Shown here: one piece after another, positions 55,389 to 64,000 of the stretch
Numbering within the stretch: the first letter of the stretch is position 1
How the letters are laid out: each line of letters opens with the position of its first letter
Source: Psychrobacter coccoides
Lineage (GTDB): Bacteria; Pseudomonadota; Gammaproteobacteria; Pseudomonadales; Moraxellaceae
Reading direction: 5' to 3'
Assembly: GCF_017498085.1 (NCBI RefSeq)
Contig: NZ_JAGBKM010000001.1
Span: 241,021 to 305,020 of the forward strand
DNA: 64,000 nt
Notes under the pieces: generated by a model
What the model was told of the DNA's origin: nothing
The model's input: the letters and a program-made list of their open reading frames with translations, nothing else
Databases searched by the model: none
Translations under genes and position numbers: made by a program

Positions 55389-56120
55389 TTACTTGCCCTT
55401 GGCATCGGCCCAGATTATCTTGTGCAGTTGCAATTGAAAGCGTACAGGTAGGGCATCGGCCAGTAGCCACTCAGCCAGCTCACGAGCCAGTATAGGAACA
55501 TCAAGGCTGGTCTCTTCACCAATATCATCTGCTACATTAAACATCGGCGAAAACCAAACAGTACCGACCAGTTTATCGAGCTTATGCTCAAACAACTTCT
55601 GTTTTGCCCAGTCATAATCCTTACGATTCATAATGACAAACTTGATTTGATCGTGTTGGGTTAAGTGGTTCAGGTTTGACCAAAGGTTTTTGTCCTCTTC
55701 GCCTGAGCTTGGTGTCTTCAGATCCATCACTTTACTGACAGCTGGCGGAACGTTTTCTACCGTCAGCGCCCCTGCGGTCTCAAGAGAAATCTCATAATCA
55801 TCAGCTAATAAGCGCTTCATAAGCTCAATGGCATTTGGCTGAGCTAGTGGCTCACCGCCTGTCAGACAAATACGCTTGCAAGGGTAGCGTTTAGTGGTTT
55901 CTATAATGCTCTCTAACGACTGACGCTCGCCACCGGTAAAGGCGTATTCGGTATCACAGTAGACGCAGCGTAGGGGGCAGCCTGTTAGGCGTACAAATAT
56001 CGTTGGCAGGCCTGAAGTCAGCGCCTCACCTTGTAGAGAGTAAAACACTTCTGTCAAACGCAGACCTGCTTCAGGATCAGTAACAGGAATGGCGGGAGTA
56101 CGTAAGGGGGACTCGCTCAT
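55389..56120 (-). CDS. queE: 7-carboxy-7-deazaguanine synthase
   Basis: About 243 residues, a radical SAM enzyme that makes 7-carboxy-7-deazaguanine for queuosine and related tRNA modifications. The [4Fe-4S] motif is CPLRCVYCDTEYAF (C-x3-C-x2-C), preceded by FYSLQGEALTSGLPTIFVRL. LTGGEPLAQP and SLETAGAL follow. It has the longer insertion of the non-E. coli type. ATG 56120 is the preferred start; ATG 56156 is 12 codons upstream, and neither has a clear ribosome-binding site. It may be co-transcribed with the DMT exporter, 71 bp downstream. Confidence 0.93.
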   Translation of the reverse strand: MSESPLRTPAIPVTDPEAGLRLTEVFYSLQGEALTSGLPTIFVRLTGCPLRCVYCDTEYAFTGGERQSLESIIETTKRYPCKRICLTGGEPLAQPNAIELMKRLLADDYEISLETAGALTVENVPPAVSKVMDLKTPSSGEEDKNLWSNLNHLTQHDQIKFVIMNRKDYDWAKQKLFEHKLDKLVGTVWFSPMFNVADDIGEETSLDVPILARELAEWLLADALPVRFQLQLHKIIWADAKGK

Positions 56121-56345
56121 AATAGATTCAAATACAGTCAAAGGTTGATAAAGCATTTAGAGGCTTAACAGCGTTACTAAGCGCTATTAAAGATAAGAGG
56201 ATAAGCTTTGGCGTTCCAAAATTGAGCGCTTAAAAAATTTGCGATGGATTATAACGCATGTGATTATACAAAGCTGCACAAGAGATGCTAAAGTGAGTCT
56301 TTAACATCTCTTGTGATCAGTAGTGATAAGGGCATTGATACAGAA

Positions 56346-57167
56346 TTAGTCTAAACGCAGCAGCTCATTGACCGCTGTTTTTGCCCGAGTTTGTGCATCA
56401 ACTTTTTTGACGATAATCGCCGCATATAAGCTATGGCTACCGTCTTTTGACGGCAAGCTGCCAGGCACGACAACAGAGCCTGCGGGCACACGGCCACGAT
56501 GAATCTCACCGGTCTCACGATCATAGATGCGAGTGGATTGACCGATATAGACACCCATAGAGATGACTGCGCCTTCCTCGATGATTACGCCTTCGACGAT
56601 CTCAGAGCGTGCACCGATAAAGCAGTTATCTTCGATGATCGTGGGGTTGGCTTGCAAAGGCTCTAATACCCCGCCGATACCGACACCGCCTGATAAATGC
56701 ACGTTTTTACCGATTTGGGCACATGAGCCTACTGTTGCCCATGTATCTACCATCGCCCCTTGATCGACGTAAGCACCAATATTGATATAAGAAGGCATCA
56801 GGACAGCGCCTGCTGCAATAAATGAGCCTTTACGAGCGACGGCTGGTGGCACCACACGTACACCAGCGTCTTTAAACTGCTCCTCGCTCCAATCAGCAAA
56901 CTTGGTCGGTACTTTATCATAAAACTGTAGATGCTCACCGGCAGGCTGAGTGTAATTATCATTCAGACGAAACGATAACAGTACCGCTTTTTTGGCCCAC
57001 TGATTGACAACCCATGCGCCATCTTTTTTTTCAGCGACACGCAAGCTGCCATTATCGAGCTGCTCTAGCACTTGTTCGATCGCATCACGTATCTCTTGTG
57101 GCATAGTACTTGGGCTATATTCGTTACGGCTCTCAAAGGCTTGTTCAATAGTTTGCTGTAATGACAT
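56346..57167 (-). CDS. dapD: Tetrahydrodipicolinate N-succinyltransferase
   Basis: 273 residues; succinylates tetrahydrodipicolinate in the succinylase branch of lysine and diaminopimelate synthesis. The N-terminal helical domain ([20 protein letters not shown]) is followed by a left-handed beta helix of hexapeptide repeats ([20 protein letters not shown], then [20 protein letters not shown]), with [20 protein letters not shown] and [17 protein letters not shown] conserved. Normal length. It stands alone. Confidence 0.96.
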   Translation of the reverse strand: MSLQQTIEQAFESRNEYSPSTMPQEIRDAIEQVLEQLDNGSLRVAEKKDGAWVVNQWAKKAVLLSFRLNDNYTQPAGEHLQFYDKVPTKFADWSEEQFKDAGVRVVPPAVARKGSFIAAGAVLMPSYINIGAYVDQGAMVDTWATVGSCAQIGKNVHLSGGVGIGGVLEPLQANPTIIEDNCFIGARSEIVEGVIIEEGAVISMGVYIGQSTRIYDRETGEIHRGRVPAGSVVVPGSLPSKDGSHSLYAAIIVKKVDAQTRAKTAVNELLRLD

Positions 57168-57315
57168 AAAGGTTCCTGAAATGAGTGAAAGAGAAGTTTT
57201 ATAGCTATAGAGGCTTAAACAATAACAGCTTAAACATAGACAAGAAAACCTGCTGTCTTATCGCCAATTGTATGGCCGCTAACCTAGCAAGTTTAGCAAA
57301 GCTTGCCTGTAGCCG

Positions 57316-58257
57316 CTACTGACTTAAGTGCTGTATCCAATTTAAAATATCATGGTAGACCAAGGTATGGTGCTGCTCGTGTAGAGGCTCGTGGCGCATA
57401 TTAGGATACAAGCGCACATCTGTACGACAAAACCCTTGTTTTTTGAGCTGGCGGCTGATATTGCGAATACCACGGCCCATATTGCCTACAGGGTCGTTTT
57501 CCCCACTGACAAACAACATCGGAAAGTCTTTGCTAATGGTATTTGCCCATTGCTTACCTACACCTGACTGCATCAGCGTGAATAAGGTTAAAAAGCCATT
57601 GTTGGTAAACTCAAAACCCGTTAAAGGATCCGCCTCATAGTTTTTGACAGCAGCAGGGTCTTCATTAAGCCACGCAAACTCAGAGTCTGAAATGCGATGA
57701 TCAAGCTTGCTGTTGAGTACTTTATTCATCATATCAGCAAACAGCGTATTACGTTTTTTTGGAGCAGTCTTTGTTAAGATACTGCTGATAGGCAGTAACG
57801 CTTTGATTAAGGGGTTGGCATCAGAGGAGCCCATCAAGATGCTCCCTGTAAAGTCTTGGGCGTGATGTTTCAGCACAGTACGTACGATAAATGACCCCAT
57901 AGAGTGGCCCATAATAAAATGTGGGACTTGCGGGTGGCGGCTCTTTAGCGTGTCTGCCATGACGATGACGTCTTTTAGTAGAGACTGTACGGGATGCTCA
58001 CGGGCAAAATACCCAAGCTCATCGGGTACTTTGACCGTCTGTCCATGACCAAGCTGATCATAAGTCACCACGGCTATGCCATGATTGGCTAAAAACTGCG
58101 CAAACTTACTGTAGCGGCCACTGTGCTCTGCCATCCCATGTACGATCAGTAGTGTCGCCTGAACCTCATCTGTTGGCTCAAAAAAAGTATGATGCAGATA
58201 ATGAATCTTGTCAGATGAAATGATTTGCTCGTTATCAGTATTGATATTATTAGTCAT
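57316..58257 (-). CDS. Monoacylglycerol-lipase-like alpha/beta hydrolase
   Basis: About 313 residues of the lysophospholipase/monoacylglycerol lipase group. LLIVHGMAEHSGRYSKFAQF contains the oxyanion-hole HGM, the nucleophile Ser lies in GHSMGSF, the acid in VSGENDPVGN, and the catalytic His in MRHEPLHE. No signal peptide, so cytosolic or peripheral. ATG 58257 is chosen because AAGGAAG lies five bases upstream. The natural ester is unknown. Confidence 0.88.
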   Translation of the reverse strand: MTNNINTDNEQIISSDKIHYLHHTFFEPTDEVQATLLIVHGMAEHSGRYSKFAQFLANHGIAVVTYDQLGHGQTVKVPDELGYFAREHPVQSLLKDVIVMADTLKSRHPQVPHFIMGHSMGSFIVRTVLKHHAQDFTGSILMGSSDANPLIKALLPISSILTKTAPKKRNTLFADMMNKVLNSKLDHRISDSEFAWLNEDPAAVKNYEADPLTGFEFTNNGFLTLFTLMQSGVGKQWANTISKDFPMLFVSGENDPVGNMGRGIRNISRQLKKQGFCRTDVRLYPNMRHEPLHEQHHTLVYHDILNWIQHLSQ

Positions 58258-58281
58258 AAGCACTTCCTTAATGGGATAAGA

Positions 58282-58322
58282 GGCCCTAGGGTCTGCTGAG
58301 CGACCCTAGGGCATGTTGAGAA
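58282..58322. repeat. Possible solo end of the CTAG-ended repeat
   Basis: CCCTAGGGT and ACCCTAGGG form a hairpin, followed by CATGTTGAGAATTCA; CTAGGGCATGT equals the end of copy A. It may be the remains of a deleted element, or chance. It lies between two minus-strand genes and could also be a hairpin after the amidohydrolase transcript. Confidence 0.35.
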
Positions 58323-58352
58323 TTCATCAATCAGCAACGTCATTTGTATGGT

Positions 58353-60113
58353 TTACGATGATGGGCGCTGATAAATGGTCTTACCCTCTTTAATGGTTTT
58401 GATTACCTTGATATCCCTAATGTCGTTGCGGTCTACTGTCAGTGGATTGGCATCTAAAATCACCAAGTCAGCAAGCTTACCTTCGACCAAGCTGCCTTTA
58501 CTGTCCTCTTCAAAAAGCTCGTAAGCGGCATGAGTAGTAATGGCTTTTAGGGCTTGATAAGGTGTGGCACGCTCCTCCTCACCAATGACTTTGCCTGAGC
58601 GAGAGGTGCGATTGACAGCTGACCATACAGAAAACAGTGGATCTAAAGGGGTGACGGTGTCGTCAGAGTGGTTAGTATATATGAGTCCCATCTTGTCTGC
58701 AGTTGCAATTGGGCTCAAAAAACTGGCGCGTTTTTCGCCTAGGTTTTTGACATGGACATCGCCCCAAAAGTAAGCATGGTTGGTAAAAAATGACGGCAGC
58801 ATATTATACTTTTTAAAAGCCTCTAGCTGATCGGGTCGAACAAACTGGGTATGAATAGGGACAGTACGGCGGTCTTTGTCAGCAGCTTGCCCTGTCTGTT
58901 TTACAGCGTACTCGTGAGCCTCGATAATCATATCGGTCGCTGCATCGCCGTTATTATGAATAAACAGCTGATTGTCATGTGCATAGGCTTTGGCAAACAT
59001 CTCGTTTATCTCGTCCTGACTGAGGCTCGGCAGCCCGCGACAGTCGCTTTCACAGCCATCAACAGGTGTCAGATACGGCTCGGTAAAATAAGCAGTCTTG
59101 CCTTGTGGTGAGCCATCAGCGATGATTTTGGTGCCTTGGACTTTAAAACCGTTTTGATAGGTTTTCCATTTAAGGTCTTTGTCAGCTAAGTTCTCATCCA
59201 AATCACTAACGCCTGCTAGCGCCACTAAGTCAATTTTAAGTTTGCCGGCGTCTGCCTGTGATTGAAAAAACTGAATGGCATCACGGGTGGTAGAGCCATC
59301 TTGGGCCGTGGTCACGCCGTTTTTGGCATAGTAGTCTTGGGTCTGTGCAAAAAACTGAGCTTGTTTGGGCTCAAGCTCGTTGAGTAGCACGTACATAAAC
59401 GGATACATGGCTGTCTCTTGTAGCAGGCCATTTGGCTCGTTGGAGCCTGCCATGCGGGCGATATGCCCACCAGCAGGCGCTTTGCTATCAGCGGTAATGT
59501 CCATAGCAGCCAAAGCTTTGGAGTTGGCGACACCCATATGGCCACTGGTATGCTGCAGATAGACTGGGTTATTGGGTAAGACACTGTCGATCTCGTCTTT
59601 GGTCGGATGACGCCCGTCGCTCAGTTGCGTTTCGTCATAGCCCCAGCCAAAAACCCATTCGCCATCAGGAATGTTGTTGTCTTCTTTATAGGTTTTTAGC
59701 GCTTGTAGTATTTTGTCGATACTATCAACGGACCCGATGGGCGGTGCGGTCAGATTGGCTTGTCCCATGGTGTTGGATACCAGCGCAAAATGACTGTGAG
59801 GGTCGATAAAGCTTGGTAGCAAAGTCTGATTTTTTAAGTCAACTTGGGCTGCATTGGCGTATTTTGATTGGGCCTCGGCCAGAGCGCCGACATAAGCTAT
59901 CTTGCCTGCTTGGGTGACGAGCGCCTCCACCATCTGCGGGGTATCACCTGTCATGGTGATGATGTCACCATTGTAATAAACAGTGGCTTGGGGTGACGTG
60001 GGTTGCATCGCTTGAGTGCTGGGTTGGAGTGTGGCTTGATTGGCACTACAGCCAATGACACCTATAATGCCAAGGCTCAATAAAGTCGGTTTGATCAAAG
60101 AGGTTATCGTCAT
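58353..60113 (-). CDS. Lipoprotein amidohydrolase (YtcJ-like)
   Basis: About 586 residues. The N-terminus is a lipoprotein signal (LLSLGIIGVIGC, Cys22), so the enzyme is anchored to a membrane outside the cytosol. The body is an amidohydrolase of the YtcJ/NfdA type: VYYNGDIITMTGDTPQMVEA, the metal-binding HSH in FIDPHSHFALV, GWGYDETQLSDGRHPT, LFIHNNGDAATD, and near the end GSLVEGKLADLVILD. Such enzymes hydrolyse N-acyl or amide bonds; substrate unknown. AAGGAAATAATA precedes ATG 60113, which fixes the start. It is divergent from the TAXI-TRAP operon, suggesting linked functions: an extracytoplasmic hydrolase releasing a solute for uptake (inference). Confidence 0.88.
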   Translation of the reverse strand: MTITSLIKPTLLSLGIIGVIGCSANQATLQPSTQAMQPTSPQATVYYNGDIITMTGDTPQMVEALVTQAGKIAYVGALAEAQSKYANAAQVDLKNQTLLPSFIDPHSHFALVSNTMGQANLTAPPIGSVDSIDKILQALKTYKEDNNIPDGEWVFGWGYDETQLSDGRHPTKDEIDSVLPNNPVYLQHTSGHMGVANSKALAAMDITADSKAPAGGHIARMAGSNEPNGLLQETAMYPFMYVLLNELEPKQAQFFAQTQDYYAKNGVTTAQDGSTTRDAIQFFQSQADAGKLKIDLVALAGVSDLDENLADKDLKWKTYQNGFKVQGTKIIADGSPQGKTAYFTEPYLTPVDGCESDCRGLPSLSQDEINEMFAKAYAHDNQLFIHNNGDAATDMIIEAHEYAVKQTGQAADKDRRTVPIHTQFVRPDQLEAFKKYNMLPSFFTNHAYFWGDVHVKNLGEKRASFLSPIATADKMGLIYTNHSDDTVTPLDPLFSVWSAVNRTSRSGKVIGEEERATPYQALKAITTHAAYELFEEDSKGSLVEGKLADLVILDANPLTVDRNDIRDIKVIKTIKEGKTIYQRPSS

Positions 60114-60344
60114 TATTATTTCCTTAGTTTTTATGAGTCGCGACGTCAATAGGGCGTCATTATAGCAGAAGGCTATAGATGCCATGCGTTGCACTGAGCA
60201 CAAGTGAGCGTATAATCATAAACTTTAGTTCGAGAGTTAGTTAGATAATATGCAGCGATGCAGATTTATAGCATATTATAATGTTATGATGAATACGTGT
60301 TTTTTGTGACACAATTTTGTTTTATTTTATCAAGGAAGAATTCA

Positions 60345-61373
60345 ATGAAGTCTATTACCAAGTTATCTCTAATCACAGCGATGATTGCGTCGAGTATGGC
60401 ACTCACTGCCTGCTCAAACTCAGACAATGAAACGGCGAGCGTTGAAGATTCAGCGACTGTCAATGATGCAGAAATGACAGCACCTGCTGCTGATAAGCTT
60501 GAGACTAAGTTTGTCACTATTGCGACAGGCGGGGCATCGGGTCCTTATAACATTATTGGCACATCATTATCAGAAGTTTATGCTAAAACCTTTGGCGTCA
60601 ACTCCAAAACTCAAACCACCGGCGCCTCAGTTGAAAACGTCAATTTGCTGACCCAAGGCAAGGTTGACATGGTTTTGGCGCTTAGTGATGTGGTCACAGA
60701 TGCTGTCGCTGGCGAAAATAACTTTGAGCAGCCCATAGACAATATTCAGCAAATTGCGGTTTTGTATCCCAACGTTGTACAGGTAGTGACGACTAAAGAC
60801 TCTGGCATCATGAATTTAGAGGACCTACGTGGCAAGCGTATTGCGGTAGGTGACCAGGGCTCTGGCACTGAGGTCAATGCTCGAACGCTATTAGATGGCT
60901 TTGGTATCACCTACGACGATGTTGAGGTAGATTATCTGGGCTTTGCTGAAGCGGCTGATGGTATGAAAGCAGGAAAAATCGAAGCGGCATTCTTTAGTAG
61001 TGGTCTACCGAACTCTTCATTGATGGAGCTAGAGCAGGGACTAGATTTACAGCTCATCACTATTGATCAAGACAAACTCAACGAAATTATTGCCACCAAG
61101 CCGTACTTTAAAACCTTTGAGATTCCTGCGGGCACCTATGGCAACGATACTGCGATACCGACTGCCGCCATTATGAATGCGCTAATGGTACGCTCTGACT
61201 TATCTGAAGATGATGGTTATAAATTAACCAAAGCCTTGTTTGAAAACTTAGATGGTTTAAAAACAGCCCACCAAGCCGCCAATGACATCAGTCTAGATAC
61301 CGCCAATGTCGGCATGGTAGCGCCTATCCACCCAGGGGCTAAAAAGTACTATGATGAGCAAGCTGCCAAGTAG
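60345..61373 (+). CDS. TAXI-family TRAP transporter solute-binding lipoprotein
   Basis: About 342 residues. ATG 60345 has AAGGAAG upstream. The N-terminus ends in the lipobox LTAC (Cys23), followed by about 35 acidic, Ser/Ala-rich linker residues and then the binding domain: FVTIATGGASGPYNIIGTSL, VENVNLLTQGKVDMVLALSD, LRGKRIAVGDQGSGTEVNAR, all characteristic of TAXI proteins. It captures a solute (other TAXI systems are linked to dicarboxylates or glutamate-like compounds) and delivers it to the TRAP permease. A lipid anchor in a Gram-negative TAXI protein is less usual than a soluble one. First gene of an operon. Confidence 0.92.
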   Translation: MKSITKLSLITAMIASSMALTACSNSDNETASVEDSATVNDAEMTAPAADKLETKFVTIATGGASGPYNIIGTSLSEVYAKTFGVNSKTQTTGASVENVNLLTQGKVDMVLALSDVVTDAVAGENNFEQPIDNIQQIAVLYPNVVQVVTTKDSGIMNLEDLRGKRIAVGDQGSGTEVNARTLLDGFGITYDDVEVDYLGFAEAADGMKAGKIEAAFFSSGLPNSSLMELEQGLDLQLITIDQDKLNEIIATKPYFKTFEIPAGTYGNDTAIPTAAIMNALMVRSDLSEDDGYKLTKALFENLDGLKTAHQAANDISLDTANVGMVAPIHPGAKKYYDEQAAK

Positions 61374-61902
61374 ATATTTATGGGGAGTAACTGGCGTAGC
61401 ACTGAGTGTGGCGCTGGTTTTTTTAATAATAGGAATCACCTCACGTCTGTCTGTGATTGAAGTGAGTGTTGAGGATGGGATTGGGCTCAACGGCTCTGAT
61501 CAACAGGTATGTTATTTCGTTGAGCCTGAGTTTCAGCTGCGCTGGATGCATTCGGTAGAAAAACAGTGGTGGGAGGAGCAGTATCAACGTAACGATGATG
61601 CTTTACTATTGACCACGACTTACTTTGAAGCGTTCGGTGCGGGCACGCCTTCAACTGAAGCGCTTGCGACAGTGCAAAAGCCAGGTTATCTGGGCTATCA
61701 GATCAATGAAAGTCTGCCGAACTTAGATTGGGTAGTCTCAAGGCTCACTAAAGGCGAGATTAATTATGGTGACCATCAGATTTTGATTCATCAGTGGGTA
61801 CCAGATTATTCTACAATCATTATTACGCCCAAGGCGTATGGTCTAGTAGATAGATTGAAAAAGGATTTTTGTCATGAACTCTCAAGTGATGGATCAGAGT
61901 AG
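61351..61902 (+). CDS. DUF1850 protein of the TAXI-TRAP operon
   Basis: 183 residues. It starts inside the 3' end of the solute-binding gene (23-bp overlap), with ATG 61351 and ATG 61354 both possible. One N-terminal transmembrane helix or signal anchor (about residues 9-29, LWGVTGVALSVALVFLIIGI) is followed by a DUF1850 domain: EPEFQLRWMHSVEKQWWEEQ, YFEAFGAGTPS, and the C-terminal LIHQWVPDYSTIIITP. DUF1850 genes commonly lie between TAXI and TRAP permease genes; the function is unknown. Overlap with both neighbours (29 bp at its 3' end) implies translational coupling. Confidence 0.85.
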   Translation: MMSKLPSRYLWGVTGVALSVALVFLIIGITSRLSVIEVSVEDGIGLNGSDQQVCYFVEPEFQLRWMHSVEKQWWEEQYQRNDDALLLTTTYFEAFGAGTPSTEALATVQKPGYLGYQINESLPNLDWVVSRLTKGEINYGDHQILIHQWVPDYSTIIITPKAYGLVDRLKKDFCHELSSDGSE

Positions 61903-63973
61903 TACGTCGGCCCAGACAAGTGATATCAGAAGCGACAATAAACTAGGCAGCACTGCTCATTTATCTGAGCAGTCTGATAGTGCTAATGGTTCTGCTACCG
62001 ACACAGAAGCCCACAATAAAGCCATATTAGAAAAATACGATCGAGAGTCAATTACCCGTAATATCACTCAAGGTCCAGTCAAGTACTTCATCGCTATTGT
62101 TTGTATTTTATATTCTATTTTTCATTTGTATATTACCTTTAATCCCATGCCTGCTTTGCTACAGCGCTCTGTACACGTCGGCGTTGGATTTGCTTTAATA
62201 TTTTTAATCTTTCCTGCCAGCAAAACAAGCAGCCGCAAAAAAGTCGCTTGGTATGATTGGATATGGTTTTTGCTGTCATTATCTGGCATGGCTTATTTAA
62301 TATACGAGTACCAAGACATCGTCACCTCACGTGGCGGTATGGCCAATCAGACCGATATCATATTTTCTATTATTACTGTCATCTGCGTGCTTGAGGGCAG
62401 CAGACGGATTACAGGTTGGATTTTGCCCATATTGGCATCGATATTTTTGGCCTATCCATTTGTCAGTCATTTAGACTTTATGCCTGAACGGCTGCTGACA
62501 CGCCCTTATGACATGGGGGATATTTTTGGTCAGTTGTTTTTAAAAACAGAAGGTTTATATTCGGTAGCGATTGGTGCATCGGTGACCTTTATTTTCTTAT
62601 TTATCCTGTTTGGGGCCTTTTTAGCGCGCTCAGGCATGGGACAGCTTTTCAACGACCTAGCGCTGGCATTAGCAGGGGATAAAAAAGGTGGCCCTGCTAA
62701 AGTTGCAGTGATCTCAAGTGGTTTTATGGGTAGTATCAACGGTTCAGCCTTGTCAAACGTAGTTAGTACGGGTGCGTTTACCATTCCATTGATGAAAAAG
62801 GTGGGTTACAAAAAAGATTTTGCAGGCGCTGTGGAGGCGAGCGCCTCGGTTGGCGGGCAGATATTGCCGCCAATTATGGGCGCCAGTGCCTTTATTATGG
62901 CCGAAACCACAGGGCTGCCTTATAGCACGATTGCTTTAGCTGCGTTATTGCCAGCCGTACTCTACTATCTGGGCGTTATTGCGCAAGTGCACTTTCGAGC
63001 TGGGCGCCGTGACCTAAAAGGCATCGCTAAAGAAAACCTGCCCGCTGTCAAAGAAGTACTAAAGGCACGGGGGCATATGCTATTGCCGATTGTGTTTTTG
63101 ATATATCTGTTGATAAAAAACGTACCCGTAGGCTATGCCGCCGCTTACACCATCGGCTTCACAGTCGCCATCAGTATGATACGCAAAGAGACTCGCATGG
63201 GAGTTGCTGATATCTTAGGCGCACTGGAGGATGGCGCTCGCCAGTCGCTGGCGGTGATGGCGGCTTGTGCGGTGGTTGGTGTCATCATTGGGGTGGTGAG
63301 CTTGACCAGCTTTGGTACGGTGATGACCTCATCTATCGTGACGCTTGGTGCAGGATCATTATTCCTTACGCTTATTTTGACGATGCTTGCATCGATGGTA
63401 TTGGGCATGGGGCTACCGTCTATTCCTGCCTACATTATTACGGCAACCATGGCTGCACCAGCGTTAGCAGGTTTTGATATTCCGATTTTATCAGCGCATA
63501 TGTTTGTGTTTTATTTTGGTATTTTTGCCAATATCACACCACCTGTGTGTCTGGCAGCCTTTGCTGGTGCGGGTATCTCTGGTGGCGATCCGATGAAGAC
63601 AGGCTTCTTATCGCTTAAGCTGGCATTGGCCGGATTTATCGTGCCGTTTATGTTTATCTATAGTCCGACGATGCTGATGATAGACCCCACAGGTCTAGCG
63701 GTAACAGCCAAAGATTTCCCGCTACCACCTATTCTTGATATCGTAACAGTGGTATTGACATCGGTAACAGGCGTCATTGCCTTAGGTGCAGCGCTAGAAG
63801 GCTACTTCAGGGGCGCTATGAACCCGCTGATTCGGGGTGTACTGGCTGTCGGTGCATTACTGCTGATTTATCCAGAGCTGACGACAGGATTAATAGGCGG
63901 GATTATCGTATTGATTATTGCTGTTTGGAATATAAAAACAGCTGAAAAGCCCACACCGACCTTAACGGTTTAG
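61874..63973 (+). CDS. TRAP transporter fused permease (DctQM)
   Basis: 699 residues. It begins with about 65 polar residues rich in Ser, Thr and Asp, unlike most homologues, then four helices of the small (DctQ-like) part and about twelve helices of the large (DctM-like) part. Marked blocks: FILFGAFLARSGMGQLFNDL, GFMGSINGSALSNVVSTGAF, VGGQILPPIMGASAFIMAET, GMGLPSIPAYIITATMAAPA and ITPPVCLAAFAGAGISG. Ion-driven (proton or sodium) import of the solute bound by the TAXI protein. AAGGA precedes the ATG. The operon ends here, 27 bp before the end of the window. Confidence 0.93.
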   Translation: MNSQVMDQSSTSAQTSDIRSDNKLGSTAHLSEQSDSANGSATDTEAHNKAILEKYDRESITRNITQGPVKYFIAIVCILYSIFHLYITFNPMPALLQRSVHVGVGFALIFLIFPASKTSSRKKVAWYDWIWFLLSLSGMAYLIYEYQDIVTSRGGMANQTDIIFSIITVICVLEGSRRITGWILPILASIFLAYPFVSHLDFMPERLLTRPYDMGDIFGQLFLKTEGLYSVAIGASVTFIFLFILFGAFLARSGMGQLFNDLALALAGDKKGGPAKVAVISSGFMGSINGSALSNVVSTGAFTIPLMKKVGYKKDFAGAVEASASVGGQILPPIMGASAFIMAETTGLPYSTIALAALLPAVLYYLGVIAQVHFRAGRRDLKGIAKENLPAVKEVLKARGHMLLPIVFLIYLLIKNVPVGYAAAYTIGFTVAISMIRKETRMGVADILGALEDGARQSLAVMAACAVVGVIIGVVSLTSFGTVMTSSIVTLGAGSLFLTLILTMLASMVLGMGLPSIPAYIITATMAAPALAGFDIPILSAHMFVFYFGIFANITPPVCLAAFAGAGISGGDPMKTGFLSLKLALAGFIVPFMFIYSPTMLMIDPTGLAVTAKDFPLPPILDIVTVVLTSVTGVIALGAALEGYFRGAMNPLIRGVLAVGALLLIYPELTTGLIGGIIVLIIAVWNIKTAEKPTPTLTV

Positions 63974-64000
63974 AGCGTTAGGTGTGTATAATAGTACACT

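Overview
The window is a gap-free stretch of a gammaproteobacterial chromosome. Protein families, moderate GC with AT-rich spacers, and gene order (kdsA-eno-ftsB-ispD; purN-purM-perM-hda; a long-form isocitrate lyase; a leaderless YkuD protein) point to Moraxellaceae, most likely Psychrobacter. This is inferred from protein character only; no 16S gene is present. There is no prophage, CRISPR array, plasmid function or transposase gene. Most of the window is core genome with small accessory insertions.

Layout. 1-6.4 kb: the 3' end of kdsA, then a copper cassette (an HMA-fold protein without its Cys pair, a CopZ-like chaperone, a CopA ATPase), then eno, ftsB and ispD. 6.7-13.2 kb: a membrane-tailed BLUF photoreceptor, tRNA-Glu, a tiny basic membrane protein, RNase T, pyrC, argG and an unrecognised membrane protein. 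13.4-21.6 kb: a cytoplasmic YkuD enzyme resembling ElsL, a nitroreductase, a CYTH-CHAD protein, isocitrate lyase, a LysR regulator and succinate-semialdehyde dehydrogenase. 21.7-28.5 kb: purN-purM, perM, hda, a YccT-like protein, a Dps and a YcxB-like protein. 28.8-38.3 kb: serS, tkt, a flavin 2-hydroxy-acid dehydrogenase with a broken Tat leader, small proteins, and a DUF779-alcohol dehydrogenase-aldehyde dehydrogenase operon. 38.5-50.5 kb: a Pif1-like helicase, a GAPDH/Epd protein, tRNA-Ser and two tRNA-Asn genes, a ribbon-helix-helix protein, an acyl-CoA thioesterase, a second Dps, uvrB and two tandem HisC-like aminotransferases. 50.7-64 kb: a DUF697-like protein, recJ, a TRIC channel, a DMT exporter, queE, dapD, a lipase, a lipoprotein amidohydrolase, and a TAXI-DUF1850-TRAP transporter operon.

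Most distinctive signals. (1) A dispersed, non-coding element of about 175 bp with CTAG-flanked terminal inverted repeats has three full-length copies and one internally deleted copy here. Each full copy lies at the 3' end of a gene and supplies or contains its stop codon (ispD, the helicase, a hypothetical gene). (2) A second element of about 170 bp has perfect 13-bp terminal repeats and a nested palindrome; a diverged relative lies 11 kb away. (3) A 5-bp tandem duplication inside the Tat leader of the flavin dehydrogenase splits leader and enzyme into two frames joined by an overlapping TGATG, which could decide whether the enzyme is exported. (4) Three tRNA promoters share one architecture with a nearly identical GC-rich discriminator, and one overlaps the stop codon of a small gene. 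I did not find a clearly new multi-gene system. The repeat families and the leader frameshift are the best leads.
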